From the NCBI RefSeq assembly GCF_030247195.1, contig NC_080670.1, positions 164,310,080 to 164,374,079 of the forward strand: DNA of 64,000 nucleotides, written 5' to 3'. The stretch comes from Topomyia yanbarensis (Eukaryota; Arthropoda; Insecta; Diptera; Culicidae). Positions 35,107-45,926 of the stretch are shown piece after piece; position 1 is the first letter of the stretch, and each line of letters opens with the position of its first letter. The notes under the pieces were generated by a model. The model saw nothing but the letters and a program-made list of their open reading frames with translations. It ran no database searches and had not been told where the DNA came from. A program made the translations under genes and the position numbers.

Positions 35107-35183
35107 CTGCCCATGATCGCATACCAGTCCCATAAAGATAGGAAATCCTATAGAAAACGGGACAAATATGCGATCATGGGTAG
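35107..35183. mobile_element. 77-bp palindromic micro-element, copy 2
   Basis: Starts CTGCCCATGATCGCATA and ends TATGCGATCATGGGTAG. Inner arms carry GTCCCAT/ACGGGAC, and the centre is TATAGGATTTCCTATC on the minus strand. Flanked by TATA at 35103-35106 and 35184-35187. Six bases near each end differ from copy 1 but differ on both arms together, so pairing is kept. It sits inside the element at 34344-35230. Confidence 0.85.
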
Positions 35184-35508
35184 TATACCCTCCCTACCCC
35201 CCAAAATGCTACGTCATTTATGTATAGACTTATCCAGCTGCGTTGGTATTGTGCCGTTTTGACATTTGAATTGGGAGCAAAACAAATCGATTGGACGGCG
35301 AATTGGGAGGAAAACAAACCGCTTCTGGGCTTGAGGGGAGGGCGGTAGTATAAAAATGTGAGATATCAGTGTGAGTATTTTAAACGTCAGATATCTCAAT
35401 AGTCCCTAAACCAAGCTGGCGCTGCAATTAGCTGCTTCGATAGACTCTAGGGTACAATATCCGACTGCGCACGCAAATTCATTATGCGTTTTACTGTTTA
35501 GTAGGTAA

Positions 35509-36165
35509 GACCGAGGAGGGTTAAAACAATTTTTTGTTTTTGTTAGATAAATCGACAAAAACTTTCATCCTATGATTGCTTATTTCTAAATTTCTTACTT
35601 CTGTTTATGCTTTATCAAATTACATCAGTAATTACATCAGAATAACTAGTACAAATCAATAACAAAGCATCAATATATTGATTTTTGTAACAGTGTTCTC
35701 TTTGTTGCAACTCTCCTCATACCGAGGTAAGTAACAAGTAACCAATTATTTTAAATATTATCAACACGTTTTCTAAAGCATCAAATGTTAGAATTGTGTC
35801 ATTTTTATTCGTTCACACTAAGATTATTCCTTGAAATGACATGCAGTCTTATCATTATTTTGCACAGTGTATATCTATGTAAAAACTGACTGAAAATTAT
35901 TGTTAGATTTTGGTTACAAATACAGGAGTTTCTGCACTTATACCAACAGTAATAACAGTAAGATACTTTACCTAACCACTAATTAACTGTAACTGTAAAA
36001 TCAAGAAATTTGATACCCATTTTTCGTATAATTAGATATGTATTATTTTCCAACCCTCTTCCCCTAGAACATTCTACATTTATTAAAATGTATCATATGA
36101 CCAGTGATACTATTTATGGCTAAAAGTGATACGGGTTTATGAAAACAGGTGATTTGTTCCTAAGT
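35509..36165. repeat. dispersed repeat, copy B (pair with 12496-13480)
   Basis: Begins GACCGAGGAGG and follows copy A in order (GTTAGATAAAT, ACAAATCAATAACAAAGCATC, ATACCGAGGTAAGT, CTTTACCTAACCACTA, TGACCAGTGATACTATT). It is shorter than copy A through internal absences and contains a short local duplication, ATTACATCAG, at 35620-35640. Confidence 0.65.
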
Positions 36166-36640
36166 GATGGAATTTCCTTAGCTGCCTTTGCGCAAGGTTT
36201 TCCATGGTGTAGCAGCTGATTGACACGTAGGAATCTGCCCTGGGTGCATGAACAATGTTCGCTGAGTATATGCATTGCTTTGGACTGACTTGCATTGGAT
36301 GGTCAAGTAGGAAGGAAAAGGTTTTGTCGGACGCATTCTCACCATTACTTCAATACTGTCATTATCTATATATTTTGGGATGCTGTCATTACATTCGACG
36401 ACGTTTTTCAAGTTGTTCTGCGAAGTGAATGGTTCTGCTTTAGGGGGGGTTAAAACATCTTTTGTCGAATTTTTTTTTAGAAACTTGGGTGATCGAAACT
36501 TTTATACATTATTTTGCAACATTTCAATAATATTCAGTAATTTTTCCATGCAAAAATATCTACAAGTGATTCGGTGACGATGCACGATTTGCGATGTTAA
36601 CTGCCATTCAAAAACTACTAAACCGATTTATTTCAAAGCT
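36166..36640. other. spacer, nothing recognised
   Basis: No gene or bounded repeat seen. A short frame on either strand has no domain. Confidence 0.35.
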
Positions 36641-38680
36641 TTTTTTTCGAGAATTGTAAAACTGAAGCTGTAGAGCTAGGTTCTCGGAAGGGCTCCCCGT
36701 CAGAATCACATACTACAATTTGCAGACGATACAGGCAATGTTGCCCAATAAAACACTGCATTAGGCCAATTGTAGCGGGTCGTGATTCTGAATGTGATAT
36801 TCATTGTACGGTTCAGGTATGTGCGGGCGTAGGGACTCGCGATCGCGTCTATCATCGCGAAGAGCTCGAGCATTTGTAGTTAACGTGTTCGATCGCGTGT
36901 GCGTTTGTATGTCGCGTGTGCTAACGTATATGTAACTTCACGTGTATGAATTCTATTTTATAACCTTGTGCCTTTTCGCATATTCGCGTGTGTTCTTGAA
37001 TAATCGCGCGCGGACCGTGAATCCAATACTTTATTTTTTGGTGTACTGCCAAGATGCTAAAAGAATGTGAGATCTTCCATATCACTAGAGTGCCCGGTGA
37101 TGTGGCGATAGAACGTGTTGTCTAGTGGATATGTGCTTTATTTTTTGATTGGTCCTACTGAATGTACGGACCTAAGTTATTAAGACAGAGAGTAATGGTT
37201 TCCAGACGTGACCGATTCATGAGCGCGCGAAAACGGACGTCTGTAGGTTCGTGTTTGAGACAGCGTTTGAAACTTCGTGAGTGCTACAACGTTCTCCTTA
37301 TTACGGGGGTGTTATTAAGTTTGCGTGATGGCGAACGTAGGTGTGCGTTGTTAATCGCGAAGGGCTTAAGCGTTCGTATGTTAACGTGTTTGGCACGTGT
37401 GCTCGCGTGCATGTGACTTCGCGTGTACAAGACTGGATTTTGTAACCGTGTGGCATTTCCTATATAGGCGTGCGTTCTTGGATGGTCACGCGGACCTTCA
37501 TTCTGATAGTTAGTTTTTGGTGTACAATTCACATTCTGACAGGGAGTAAGCTACCCCATATCACTAGAGTCCTCGGTCATGTCGCCATGTAACGTGGTGT
37601 CCAGTGGATATGAGAGCATTCTTTTTTTTAATTGATCCAATTGAAGGCATAGACCTGGTCTGCTGATATCAAGGATAGAAACATCCGGAAGTGACCGATT
37701 CATGATCGTGCGAGTGCGGGAGTTTTTAGGTTCACGCTTGAGACCGCGTTTGAGAATTTATAGGAGCTGAGACATTCACTTTATCACCGGGATGTTATCA
37801 TGTTTACGAGATCACGGGTGTAGGTGCCGTGGATGGTCGCGAAGGGCTTAAGCATTTGTATATTAACGTGTTTGTCACGTGTATATGACTTTGCGTGTAT
37901 AATTTTGATTTTATAATGATGTGTGTATTCTTGTTTGAAAACGCGCGGACCGTGAATCTGATGCTTAATTTTTAGTGTATGGTACAGATGGTAGTCCGTT
38001 TCCCTATGGGGAAACTTGAATTCCAGGTCATGTAACCATGAAACGTGTTGTTTAGTGAATATGAGCGTCACTTTTTTGATTGGTTCAACTGAAGGCATTA
38101 GTCCAGACTGGTAAAACTTTCGAACGTGACCGTTTCATAATCGCGCGAGTGGTGGATTAATGTTTGAGACCGCGTTTGGAAGTTTAAAGATGCCACGTTT
38201 ACTTAACTACCGGGGTGTTTTCGTGTAGGCGAAATCGCCGGCGTAAGTATATGTGGATTATTGCAATTGCATGGTCGCGTTTGTGGCCAGGTTTGTGTTA
38301 TCGCGAAGGCCACGAGCGTTTGTACCTATATGAGTATAGATAGCGTATAGTAGAGATATACCAATAAAAGGAATCATAACATGCCGAATAAAGAAAAAAG
38401 ATGCAAAGAGCTTGACTAGAAGTGTATAAATTGAACAATACTATTTTGGTATACATAAATAATGGAAAAGCAAACTAATAGATGTACAAAAGAAACAGAC
38501 TAATGAATTAGAATAGAAAAACACATGTAACGTGCAGTCAAACTCGTCTAAATGCAGCAAATGTTGTATATTTATCATTAACGACCATTGCATGATGTTA
38601 GACTTCCATCATGCTATGCTGGCCGGGAATGGATGACACACATGCGTCGGTAAATTTATTTTACCCTAATTTATCCAACC
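36641..38680. repeat. long dispersed repeat with ~480-bp internal periodicity, copy 1
   Basis: Collinear with 44311-47593. It contains internally repeated blocks: TCGCGAAG-AGCTCGAGC/GGCTTAAGC at about 36856, 37356, 37838 and 38302 (spacing about 500, 480, 465 bp), each followed by a GTGTTTG...CACGTGTG motif, GCGCGGACC or CGCGGACC, and ATATCACTAGAGT. It is unusually rich in TCGCG/CGCGA and CACGTG for this window. No open frame looks coding. Two TA sites here (37086-37087 and 38573-38574) are the empty counterparts of insertions in copy 2. Element class unknown. Confidence 0.7.
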
Positions 38681-38908
38681 CGACTTTCCCGAATGAATAG
38701 AACCAAATGCTCAGATTGATCACCAGAAGCATTAGCCAATAGTCTATCATATACGTCAATTCTGCATCCATTCCCTGACCTAACTGTCGTAAATACTCAG
38801 ACGAAAACATACATAGATACACGACTAGCACATAACAGTTGTACACTAGTACGAAAAACTACGATTATCACAAAGCTACAACTAATAGGTTTCTACTTAT
38901 TCTACTTT

Positions 38909-39026
38909 ATTAAATTAATTTAATTATTAAATTAATTTAATTATTAAATTAATTTAATTATTAAATTAATTTAATTATTAAATTAATTTAATTATTAAAT
39001 AAATTTAATTATTAAATTAATTTAAT
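38909..39026. repeat. 17-bp minisatellite, 7 units, each a palindrome
   Basis: Seven consecutive units of ATTAAATTAATTTAAT separated by single T residues (period 17). The 16-bp core is its own reverse complement. The sixth unit carries a T-to-A change (ATTAAATAAATTTAAT); the others are identical. Confidence 0.95.
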
Positions 39027-39029
39027 TAG

Positions 39030-40100
39030 TATATGCACGATGACGAAGTCGACCGATAAATGGACACACAATGACTCCCTCTGTGAGCCCCGTCCACGAA
39101 TACCACCAATAGAACAATATTTGCAAACACGGCATACAGCAAAAGTCAATCTACGTCGATTCGCCAGTCGGCCACGCCACCACGCATAGATCAGTGGTTT
39201 AGCGTTGGTATGCGCTGGTGCGGAGTATGAAAAAACATATAACATAAAAAAGGCGCATACACCCTCTCGGTCTCCTCGATGCACCACTATCGAGGCGTAT
39301 TTCAATACCCATCTTAAAGCAATTGATGCTTGATGATGTTTGCAATACCGTCAAACCCCTAAACATTGGGGAGGGATTCATTTCAAACTTTGTATACACA
39401 TACTATGTAAAAAATACCTAACCCCTGTGTTGTGTTTTTAAGACAGTTTTTCAAACAAAAGTTTCGCTTCACCCATTTCTAAAAAATCGCAAAAAAGCGG
39501 TTTTATGCTGAAACCCTTCAGCAGTAAGGAACACTATAACTCAATGTTAAAAATGGCCGTTGGGATTGACCAATCCAGTTTAGGGTATTGAATGTAAGTT
39601 TGCAGAGACTATCTCGTCTTCCATCTAGCACAAGTTTCGTAACATTGCATATAGACGCCACCGCTGAAACACGTGTAGTTGCCATATCTGTTGTTTCAAT
39701 TTTTTTGCATTTTGCACCCTAACATATTGTTGTGTGAATGAAACATGCTTGAATATAATATATAACTTAATATAAAATTTAAGGTATCCCAAATTTTGTG
39801 GTTCATTAATTCGGTAGAACAGACAAATCTGGTGGGAACATTAATAATATTTTTGATCGTATTTCGTCTTCTTATAACATCGAGATCGATTTTTGGATAT
39901 TGCAGTTGAAACCGACCGTAGTAACATTTCTATTCCTGTATTATATTTGACTTTTCAAAGCAAGAATAAGCCAACTCAAGAGGATAAAGAAATCGATAGA
40001 AACTAGACATTATGACGAATGGTACAATAATATAATTTCCGCCACAAATCGATTCAATCATCAATCACTTTATAACTTGTAAGTCAATTTTCAGATCCGT
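39030..40100. other. intronic DNA at the 5' end of the large intron
   Basis: 39060-39310 holds two diverged copies of a ~165-bp segment (CACGAATACCACCAATAGAACAATATTT versus a related GATGCACCACTATCGAGGCGTATTT) and a GCGTATACACC-like stretch. 39330-39520 matches the repeat at 31600-31760. The rest is unassigned. Confidence 0.35.
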
Positions 40101-40179
40101 TTAGCATCTTGCTTCATTTGACCGGCAAGTTTGAAAAAAAAATTGCCACATCAGAGACCATGGGAGGGATCGCACTTAC

Positions 40180-40844
40180 CTGTAGCCGCACGATGTCCTC
40201 ATCTTTTTCGACGCTAGTCTCCTTAACGGTGGCCGACTTTACCACTACGATGTTGTGCGCAGTCGAGTTTGGCCGGGTCCTACCAATGCCGGCACTGCCG
40301 CTGTTGTTGCGGACCGTTTCCTGTGTTCTGCCCACGATGACACTGTTGGGACGTATCTTCCCACCACTCTTCGTCTGCTGCTTATTACGTAATTTAGGCG
40401 AATCTACACACGAAAAAAAAGAAATTCCATTAAAGGTGTTGATCATATTTATTCAGCTGTTCGCCGTGCTAGCGGCGTAAGTAAATCATTCCCGTGCGAC
40501 CAATAAATCGTGGATTGTGAAAAAATCTTACCTCCTATGGGCCGATCGGTGTATGATATGTATGGTAGATCGGAATCGGAACACACACTCATCGGAGGCG
40601 ACACCGGTCGCGAATCACAGATGTAGGCAGAGGAAGGTGTGCCTGAATAGGAAGGTCCACCGCCATCCTCCAAACTGAGTGCCGATATTTCCGTCGCTGC
40701 AATGGTGTTTCCGCGAAGCAGCTTTGCACCGGTCGACGAACGCATTGGCGTTGGTGTTGCATTGCTGGATTGGGTACGCAAACTTGCAGTTCGGTGTGCG
40801 GCGCTACCCTCCGTTTGCTGGAGTTGGGATTGTTCGGAACCCAT
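40180..40844 (-). CDS. BORCS5 (lyspersin), coding exons 1 and 2
   Basis: Exon 1 is 40844-40532 (104 codons plus one base) and exon 2 is 40403-40180. The 128-bp intron between them has donor GAG|GTAAGA and acceptor GTGTAG|ATT; the split codon reads GAT. The protein starts MGSEQS, identical to the vertebrate BORCS5 start and a consensus N-myristoylation site (Gly2, Ser6), which in the family anchors BORC to lysosomes. Exon 1 is then S/T/P/Q-rich and disordered. Exon 2 ends HNIVVVKSATVKE...EDIVRLQ, the conserved segment before the C-terminal helices. Donor CAG|GTAAGT at 40180/40179 opens the 30-kb intron to exon 3 at 10143. Total spliced length is 313 aa, longer than the ~196-aa vertebrate protein because of the N-terminal insertions. 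Confidence is high for identity and moderate for the absence of an extra exon. Confidence 0.88.
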
Positions 40845-40849
40845 GCTCT

Positions 40850-41500
40850 GAGGTCGGTAATACTAGATTCGAGTGTTCAATTTTTGCGATCTGTAGAAAA
40901 CTTCAGATTTCTGTTATTACTGAGTATGAAGGGAAAACATTAAATTATGTCGCACAGATTGATTTATCAACGAAAAACAAGAATTAGACACAGTTTTGTT
41001 TATTCTTCCGCCTAAAGTGTTTTTTCTTAAATTTGTGCATTTAGGATTTAATATTCGATAAGAAGCACAAGTAACAACTTCGCCGAAATTGGACCTATTC
41101 TGACACGTTGAAAGTTGCACAGATAAATACTACACTCTAATCTATGATCCACAGTAGGAAACTTAAATGAAAGTACTTTTTCATACAAGTGCTCATGTAA
41201 GAAAGGAATGGTCTCGTTGTAATTTCAAATGTTATTACGCTTTTTGAAATGATAATAAGAACCAATCACATATCTGTAATAGAAAAGTATATCCGAATAA
41301 GCTCAAAGATAGGGCTTTTTTGACTGTCACTCCCACATCACGCCACTTTCCAGCTACGTATTTTGATCACTACTTACGACCTTTGAACACTGTACAAATT
41401 TACGTATATGGTTGACCATTGGAAAGTAACTTGATTAACTCTTCAAAGATCTGTTCAATCAAGAAATTAGTAAGTCATCAACTAGAAACCAAATCAATGA
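40850..41500. other. upstream region of BORCS5
   Basis: Probable 5' UTR and promoter area of the minus-strand gene. I see no clear TATA box or initiator that I would defend, and no other gene. Confidence 0.35.
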
Positions 41501-41503
41501 AAT

Positions 41504-41940
41504 GAATTCGCGTTTCGACTTCGTCTCATCAGAATCCAACACTAGCTTAATGACAGGACTAAGCTAGCTCTGGATTAACGCTAGCTCCAAAAATGTAAAA
41601 ACAATTGTGGGCTAGTCAACCGTGAGTTAGAGTCCGTGGATTCTTTAAAACAATTTTCTCCTTAGTGGAGAAAAAATGGTTATTACAAAAATTGTAATAA
41701 ACAAGGAGATATCTAGCATAGTGCATCTTACATTGGCTTGTTAAGCCAAGCCAAATGTTTCGACTTCACTAGTCCTCCTCAGCTTAAAATGAACTCGTTT
41801 TCTTGCGGGACATCGCGCTTGACTCAGGAACACAAATTGTGTCTACGTTTTTAAAGCTAGCGTCAACTCGGCACTAGATTAGTCCTGTAACTAAGTTAGT
41901 GCCGGATTCTGATGAGACGAAGTCAAAACGCGAATTTCTT
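41504..41940. mobile_element. MITE with TTCGTCTCATCAGAATCC ends
   Basis: Terminal inverted repeats of about 60 bp: left GAATTCGCGTTTCGACTTCG then TCTCATCAGAATCC, right the complement of the same with few changes. Both continue inward through ACTAGCTTA/TAAGTTAGT and CAGGACTAA/TTAGTCCTG. The length is 437 bp with no coding capacity. Target duplication not resolved. Confidence 0.7.
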
Positions 41941-42007
41941 ATGGAAATGGTCTTATATTGAAAATAGTAGAATATATTTAAATTAATATTATGTTTTTAT
42001 TGTATTT

Positions 42008-42138
42008 TTAAGCCAGTCATACAGTATGTTCGAGCCCCAACCAAGGATTATCAATAGAATCGTAGCAATAGCCCTAGAATGGTCCGGTACACTGATTATC
42101 AACTGCAAAGTCTGTCGGAACAGAAGGTCAAATTTCAC
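42008..42138 (+). repeat. tRNA-Met-derived SINE, 5'-truncated
   Basis: Begins in the anticodon-arm side (AAGCCAGTCAT), keeps the B box (GTTCGAGCCCC), then GAATCGTAGCAATAGCCCT, GGTCCGGTACACTGA and GCAAAGTCTGTCGGAACAGAAGG. The order is that of the copy at 28158-28325. Confidence 0.65.
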
Positions 42139-42599
42139 AACGGTTTTGTTGTACGAAGGCTTTGTTTTTGTATGATTTATTTTCTCCAATTTTTGACTAA
42201 GTTCAGTGACTCGACTATAAGTGATGGTATGAAAATTTATCGTAAAACTATTTTAATCATTCATTTGTTTTATGTTGTTACACTATCGCTAACGGATATG
42301 AAAATGATTTCGAGGCTAGTATAAGGTGCAGTCAAAAAGATTGTTTCAATTGCTTCTTCACCTATAAAACTTTCTTCCACGCAGGAGAAATCATACACGA
42401 ATGCGATTACTTTCATTAATTGAAACATCGAACGTTTAAAGAGCAATTATTCAAATCGACTGAAACCACGAAGCCTCTCCTTGGTTAAGATACTTGCAGG
42501 AAACTTTACTAAACAAAAACATTTAACGTACACAGACATGTAGGTAGCTAGCTATACATACAGATTCATATCAATAATCAAGCAGCAGGTTGCAAGTGC

Positions 42600-43030
42600 G
42601 CGGTTTTTCTTTTACAACTAGTTACAGTTACGGCCCGATTCAGCTTGTAATTGGTCAGCCCGCGGGGCGAAGCATGGGGATGCCACCATATCGTCATGAT
42701 CATCATATCCATCACGGATGGTGAGAAAATTGCCATCCAACGAAATCGACAGTAACCGAAATGGCACTATTCAGTGCCGGTGAGTCTTGTCCCGCGGGTG
42801 TCACGATATCGACTGTTTCTCTTCTAACCCCACGACGGACGATGGCATCATTTTGGTTGGGTTTGGTTCTTGCAGTGATTCGCTCGAAGTTTGTGGTGGT
42901 TCTTTCCGAAATTAGCGAAACGGAATCGTGGAATAAACTAGACAGCAGCGTTACCGAGCGTGAAACTGTGACGAATGGAACTGGTGTCAGCATGGGTACA
43001 GGTACAGGGGCAGTTTACGAGTTTCCGTAA
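42600..43030. other. GC-richer stretch, possible exon(s) of unknown strand
   Basis: 42640-42717 reads on the plus strand as SYGPIQLVIGQPAGRSMG followed by MPPYRHDHHIHHG. It has an acceptor-like pyrimidine tract ending CAACTAG or TTACAG in front and a strong donor, ATG|GTGAGA, at 42717/42718. It could be an upstream exon of the CUB gene: joined in phase to the possible acceptor at 49651/49652 it would read on into GSENRLPSES. 42712-43030 is open on both strands (a 93-aa minus frame and an 89-aa plus frame), so I assign neither. All of this is inference. Confidence 0.3.
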
Positions 43031-43034
43031 ATTC

Positions 43035-43450
43035 TAAGCACATTTCCACAAGTTGCAGGAAAATCTAACCAATTCAAAAGTACAGAATTTTTCAAAAATA
43101 TTTTTCCATGCTTAAACTAGATTATTTTAAAAAGATAAAGCGTTAGTTAAAATGTAAGGTCTGATGCAAAGGATTATGGCATTTTACAAACATGTACGGA
43201 AAAATATTGTTCCCAAATTCGTGAATAAAGTGCCATGAATTCTAGAACAATCACTATTATACGATACAAAAGCAGGACCGTGATTGAAAATCACGTGTTT
43301 TATAATTGTGTTTCTATCTCCTTCCGTAATACCTGTATAACGCCTTTATTTCAGGAGATATTTGTTTTTTTTGTGAACTTAAGCCACCGTTTCCGCTGTA
43401 TTATTACCAGATTGTTTTTCTGTCCGCAAACCAATCCAAAACTTTTTTAA
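43035..43450. other. AT-rich spacer, nothing recognised
   Basis: No domain-bearing frame or bounded repeat seen. Confidence 0.35.
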
Positions 43451-43452
43451 CA

Positions 43453-43690
43453 TCTATATATATATAAAAGTCAATGTTCGTATGTATGTGATTTATGGAC
43501 TCCCAAACGGCTTAACTGATTACTGTGGAAATTTATACTTAGTAGACATTTGTTACGGAGCGTGTTTGTGTGCTATTGGTTGGGGATTACCTGCCCGTCT
43601 GATGGCGCTTCGGACTGATAAGTGTTTTCCTTCTATTTCGTTGAAAGTCGCAGCAACGTGTGATGGGTATTAGCTAGTTATTTATAAAAA
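43453..43690 (+). mobile_element. Helitron-like 5' end
   Basis: Starts TCTATATATATATAAAAGTC followed by AATGTTCGTATGTATGTG and GGACTCCCAAACGGCTTAAC. Sequences with TC-TATATATATAAAA starts followed by this TTCGTATGTATGT block are typical of insect Helitron 5' termini in my experience. The CTRR 3' end with its hairpin was not found, so length and class are tentative. Confidence 0.4.
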
Positions 43691-43694
43691 TATT

Positions 43695-44310
43695 GACTCG
43701 TGAATTTATTCGCATATTAAGGAACATTGTTTTTTGTTCGACTATATGACGTGAACTGATTCATGATTTATTACATTTATATATTCGATTTTTTTATTGT
43801 GAGTTTGCAAAATTAAAGCAGTCTTGATATATTCTCGTGAAGTATTTCACGAAACTCCTTTTATGCATCGTGCGCTGCTTCATGATTCCGAATTTATCAG
43901 TCACCATTCACCATCTGTGCCCGTGAAAATCATAAAGTACGTTTCCATTTACATGATACAGTAATGGTACATGCAATTTTGTGCAGGATTTTAATATTTT
44001 CACAAATTTCTTTATTCATTTGATAAGGTTCAGTGTGATGTACGACAAGAAAACAAAAATTGCGCTAAGCGCTACAAATAAATTACAGAGTCACAAATCG
44101 TGTTCGTGAAATAGTTCATGAAACCAAAAAATACCACCAATCGGTTGCGCTTTCATGACCCAGTTCACATTGTCACTCCGCGTGAAAAATGTGATAATAA
44201 GCTCAAGAATAACGCGCAAAGAAATTATGAAAATCGTGATTTAGCTCCTGAAATCTTGAACATGAATCGCATTACGCGAACATCACGATAGCACAAAGAG
44301 ACATTATAAT
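43695..44310. other. AT-rich spacer with TCGTGAA motifs
   Basis: Repeated TCGTGAA/TTCACGA and TTCATGA motifs in both orientations (43838-44280) suggest a decayed inverted-repeat element related in style to the one at 44758-45926. Ends were not found. Confidence 0.3.
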
Positions 44311-44757
44311 TTTTTTTTCGAGAGTTGTCCTACTGGAGCTGTAGAGCTATGTTCTCGAAAGGGCTCCTCGTCAGAATCACATATTACAATTTGCAGACGA
44401 GACAGGCAATGTTGCCCACTAAAACACTGCATTAGTCCAATTGTAGCTGGTCGTGATTCTGAATGTGATATTCATTGTACGGTTCGGGTATATGCGAGCG
44501 TAGGGACTCGCGATCGGTGTATCATCGCGAAGAGCTCGAGCATTTGTACGATCACGTGTTCGATCCCGTGTGCGTTTGTATGTCGCGTGTGCTAACGTGT
44601 ATGCAACTTCGCGTGTATGATTTCTATTTTATAACCGTGTGCCTTTCGCATATTCGCGTGTGTTCTTGGATAATCGCGCGCGGACCGCGAATCTATTTTT
44701 TTATTTTTTGATGTACTGCTAAGATGATAAAAGAGTTTGAGATCTTCCATATCACTA

Positions 44758-45926
44758 CACTGATAGAATATATTCGTAGCGATTTACGAATATCCTGCAT
44801 TAGTTTCGTACAGATAATTTTCATAAAATATACGAATTTTTCGTACATATAATGAATCGTTCTTAGTTCTATTGAAACACATTTATTTTTTATTACGAGT
44901 TTTTCGTGAAAACCACGAAACGACTTTCGTTGGCTTATTACGAAACAGCTGCGTTCGGCAAACGAATTCTTCGCTGCTATATACGAATATCTTTATAATG
45001 TTTACGAGCACCATTCGTCGAACCGTCAACGTCAACAGAGCTTCAATAGAGGTAGAATATGGAGTCATTGTTGCTATACGTCAGATAATTGTTGATGTTC
45101 ACGACGGTCTCGATCTGGCTATTTAGTAGCCGTATCCGTGTCTGTCGGTTTCAGGAAAATTTTCTAAACCTCTTCCGCTTCTAGTAGATCTAGAATCCGG
45201 AGCAGTACGGATTCAGTTAAGCCATCACTCGATGGTTTTGCATGAATAATTTTGAGTTTTTCTCTGCCGGAAAAGAATATGCTATTTAATACGAAAACTT
45301 CTCTTAGATGAACGAAATGAATTCGTGCGACCAACGAGATTGTTCGTAATATACATAGACGTTTATTAAAATAAACAAAACATTTCGTTTCATTCACGAA
45401 AATTAATGTCGTTTTCAACGACAGCATTCGTGCAATGTACACTAAATAAATAAAATTCACGAAAACTTTCGTTCATCAACCGACCATTTCTTCATATCAC
45501 AATAAAATCGATTTTGAAAGATCTGTTTTTTTTAACTAAAAATAGGTGTTGTCAAACATCGATCCCAAAAGATCGAATGAAAAAATAAGAAGATAATAAA
45601 TACGAAAACTTTTCTAAGATGAACGAAATGAATTCGTGCGACCAACGAAGTCGTTCGTAATATACACATACATTTATTGAAATAAACGAATGATTCCGTT
45701 TCATTCACGAAAAATAATGTCGTTATCAACGATAACATTCGTGCAGTATACATTAAACGTGTAAAATTTACGAAAGATTTCGTTCACCAAGCGGCCATTC
45801 TTGTTCATGAAATGAACGAAACCTACTATTTAGAATGCACGAAAATACTTCGTTGCAGAAAACGACGAATGAATTCGTGTATTGTATGATCGATTTCATT
45901 CTATTTACGAATTTATATTATCAGTG
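44758..45926. mobile_element. TA-flanked element with CACTGATA ends and an internal duplication
   Basis: Ends CACTGATAGAATATA and the complement of CACTGATAATATAAA, flanked by TA at 44756-44757 and 45927-45928. The uninterrupted target is present in copy 1 of the host repeat at 37086-37087, so the borders are exact. The length is 1169 bp. Inside, 45288-45478 is repeated at 45600-45790 (AATACGAAAACTT, GATGAACGAAATGAATTCG and so on) with clear divergence. The whole element is crowded with TTCGT/ACGAA motifs. No transposase. Confidence 0.9.

Larger units (their letters stand above)
34344..35230. mobile_element. TA-flanked element with GACGTAGCATTTT ends
   Basis: Left end AGGGGCCGTACACAAATGAC then GTAGCATTTT; right end complement ACATAAATGACGTAGCATTTT. 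Both are followed inward by C/T-rich stretches (CCCCTACC, CCCCTCG) in inverted arrangement, and TA lies at each border (34342-34343, 35231-35232). A 19-bp C-run is at 34467-34485. A 77-bp palindromic element is inserted at 35107-35183. Sequence logic resembles the 29954-30208 family, but the termini differ. Confidence 0.65.
10144..40179 (-). other. 30-kb intron of BORCS5
   Basis: The boundaries are inferred from splice sites and protein continuity: donor CAG|GTAAGT at 40180/40179 after ...EDIVRLQ, and acceptor CAACAG|AGC at 10144/10143 before SIPQFLP, both at codon boundaries. The length is 30,036 bp. It contains most of the transposons in this window and one nested antisense gene (26117-26998). 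No additional BORCS5-like exon was seen inside. Confidence 0.8.

Noticed and set aside
42229..42318. Small frame MKIYRKTILIIHLFYVV... resembling a signal peptide
   Set aside because: A hydrophobic start is present, but no downstream exon joins in phase and AT-rich DNA produces such frames by chance.
45164..45753. Two similar minus-strand frames
   Set aside because: Their similarity reflects the internal duplication of the MITE at 44758-45926, not protein homology.
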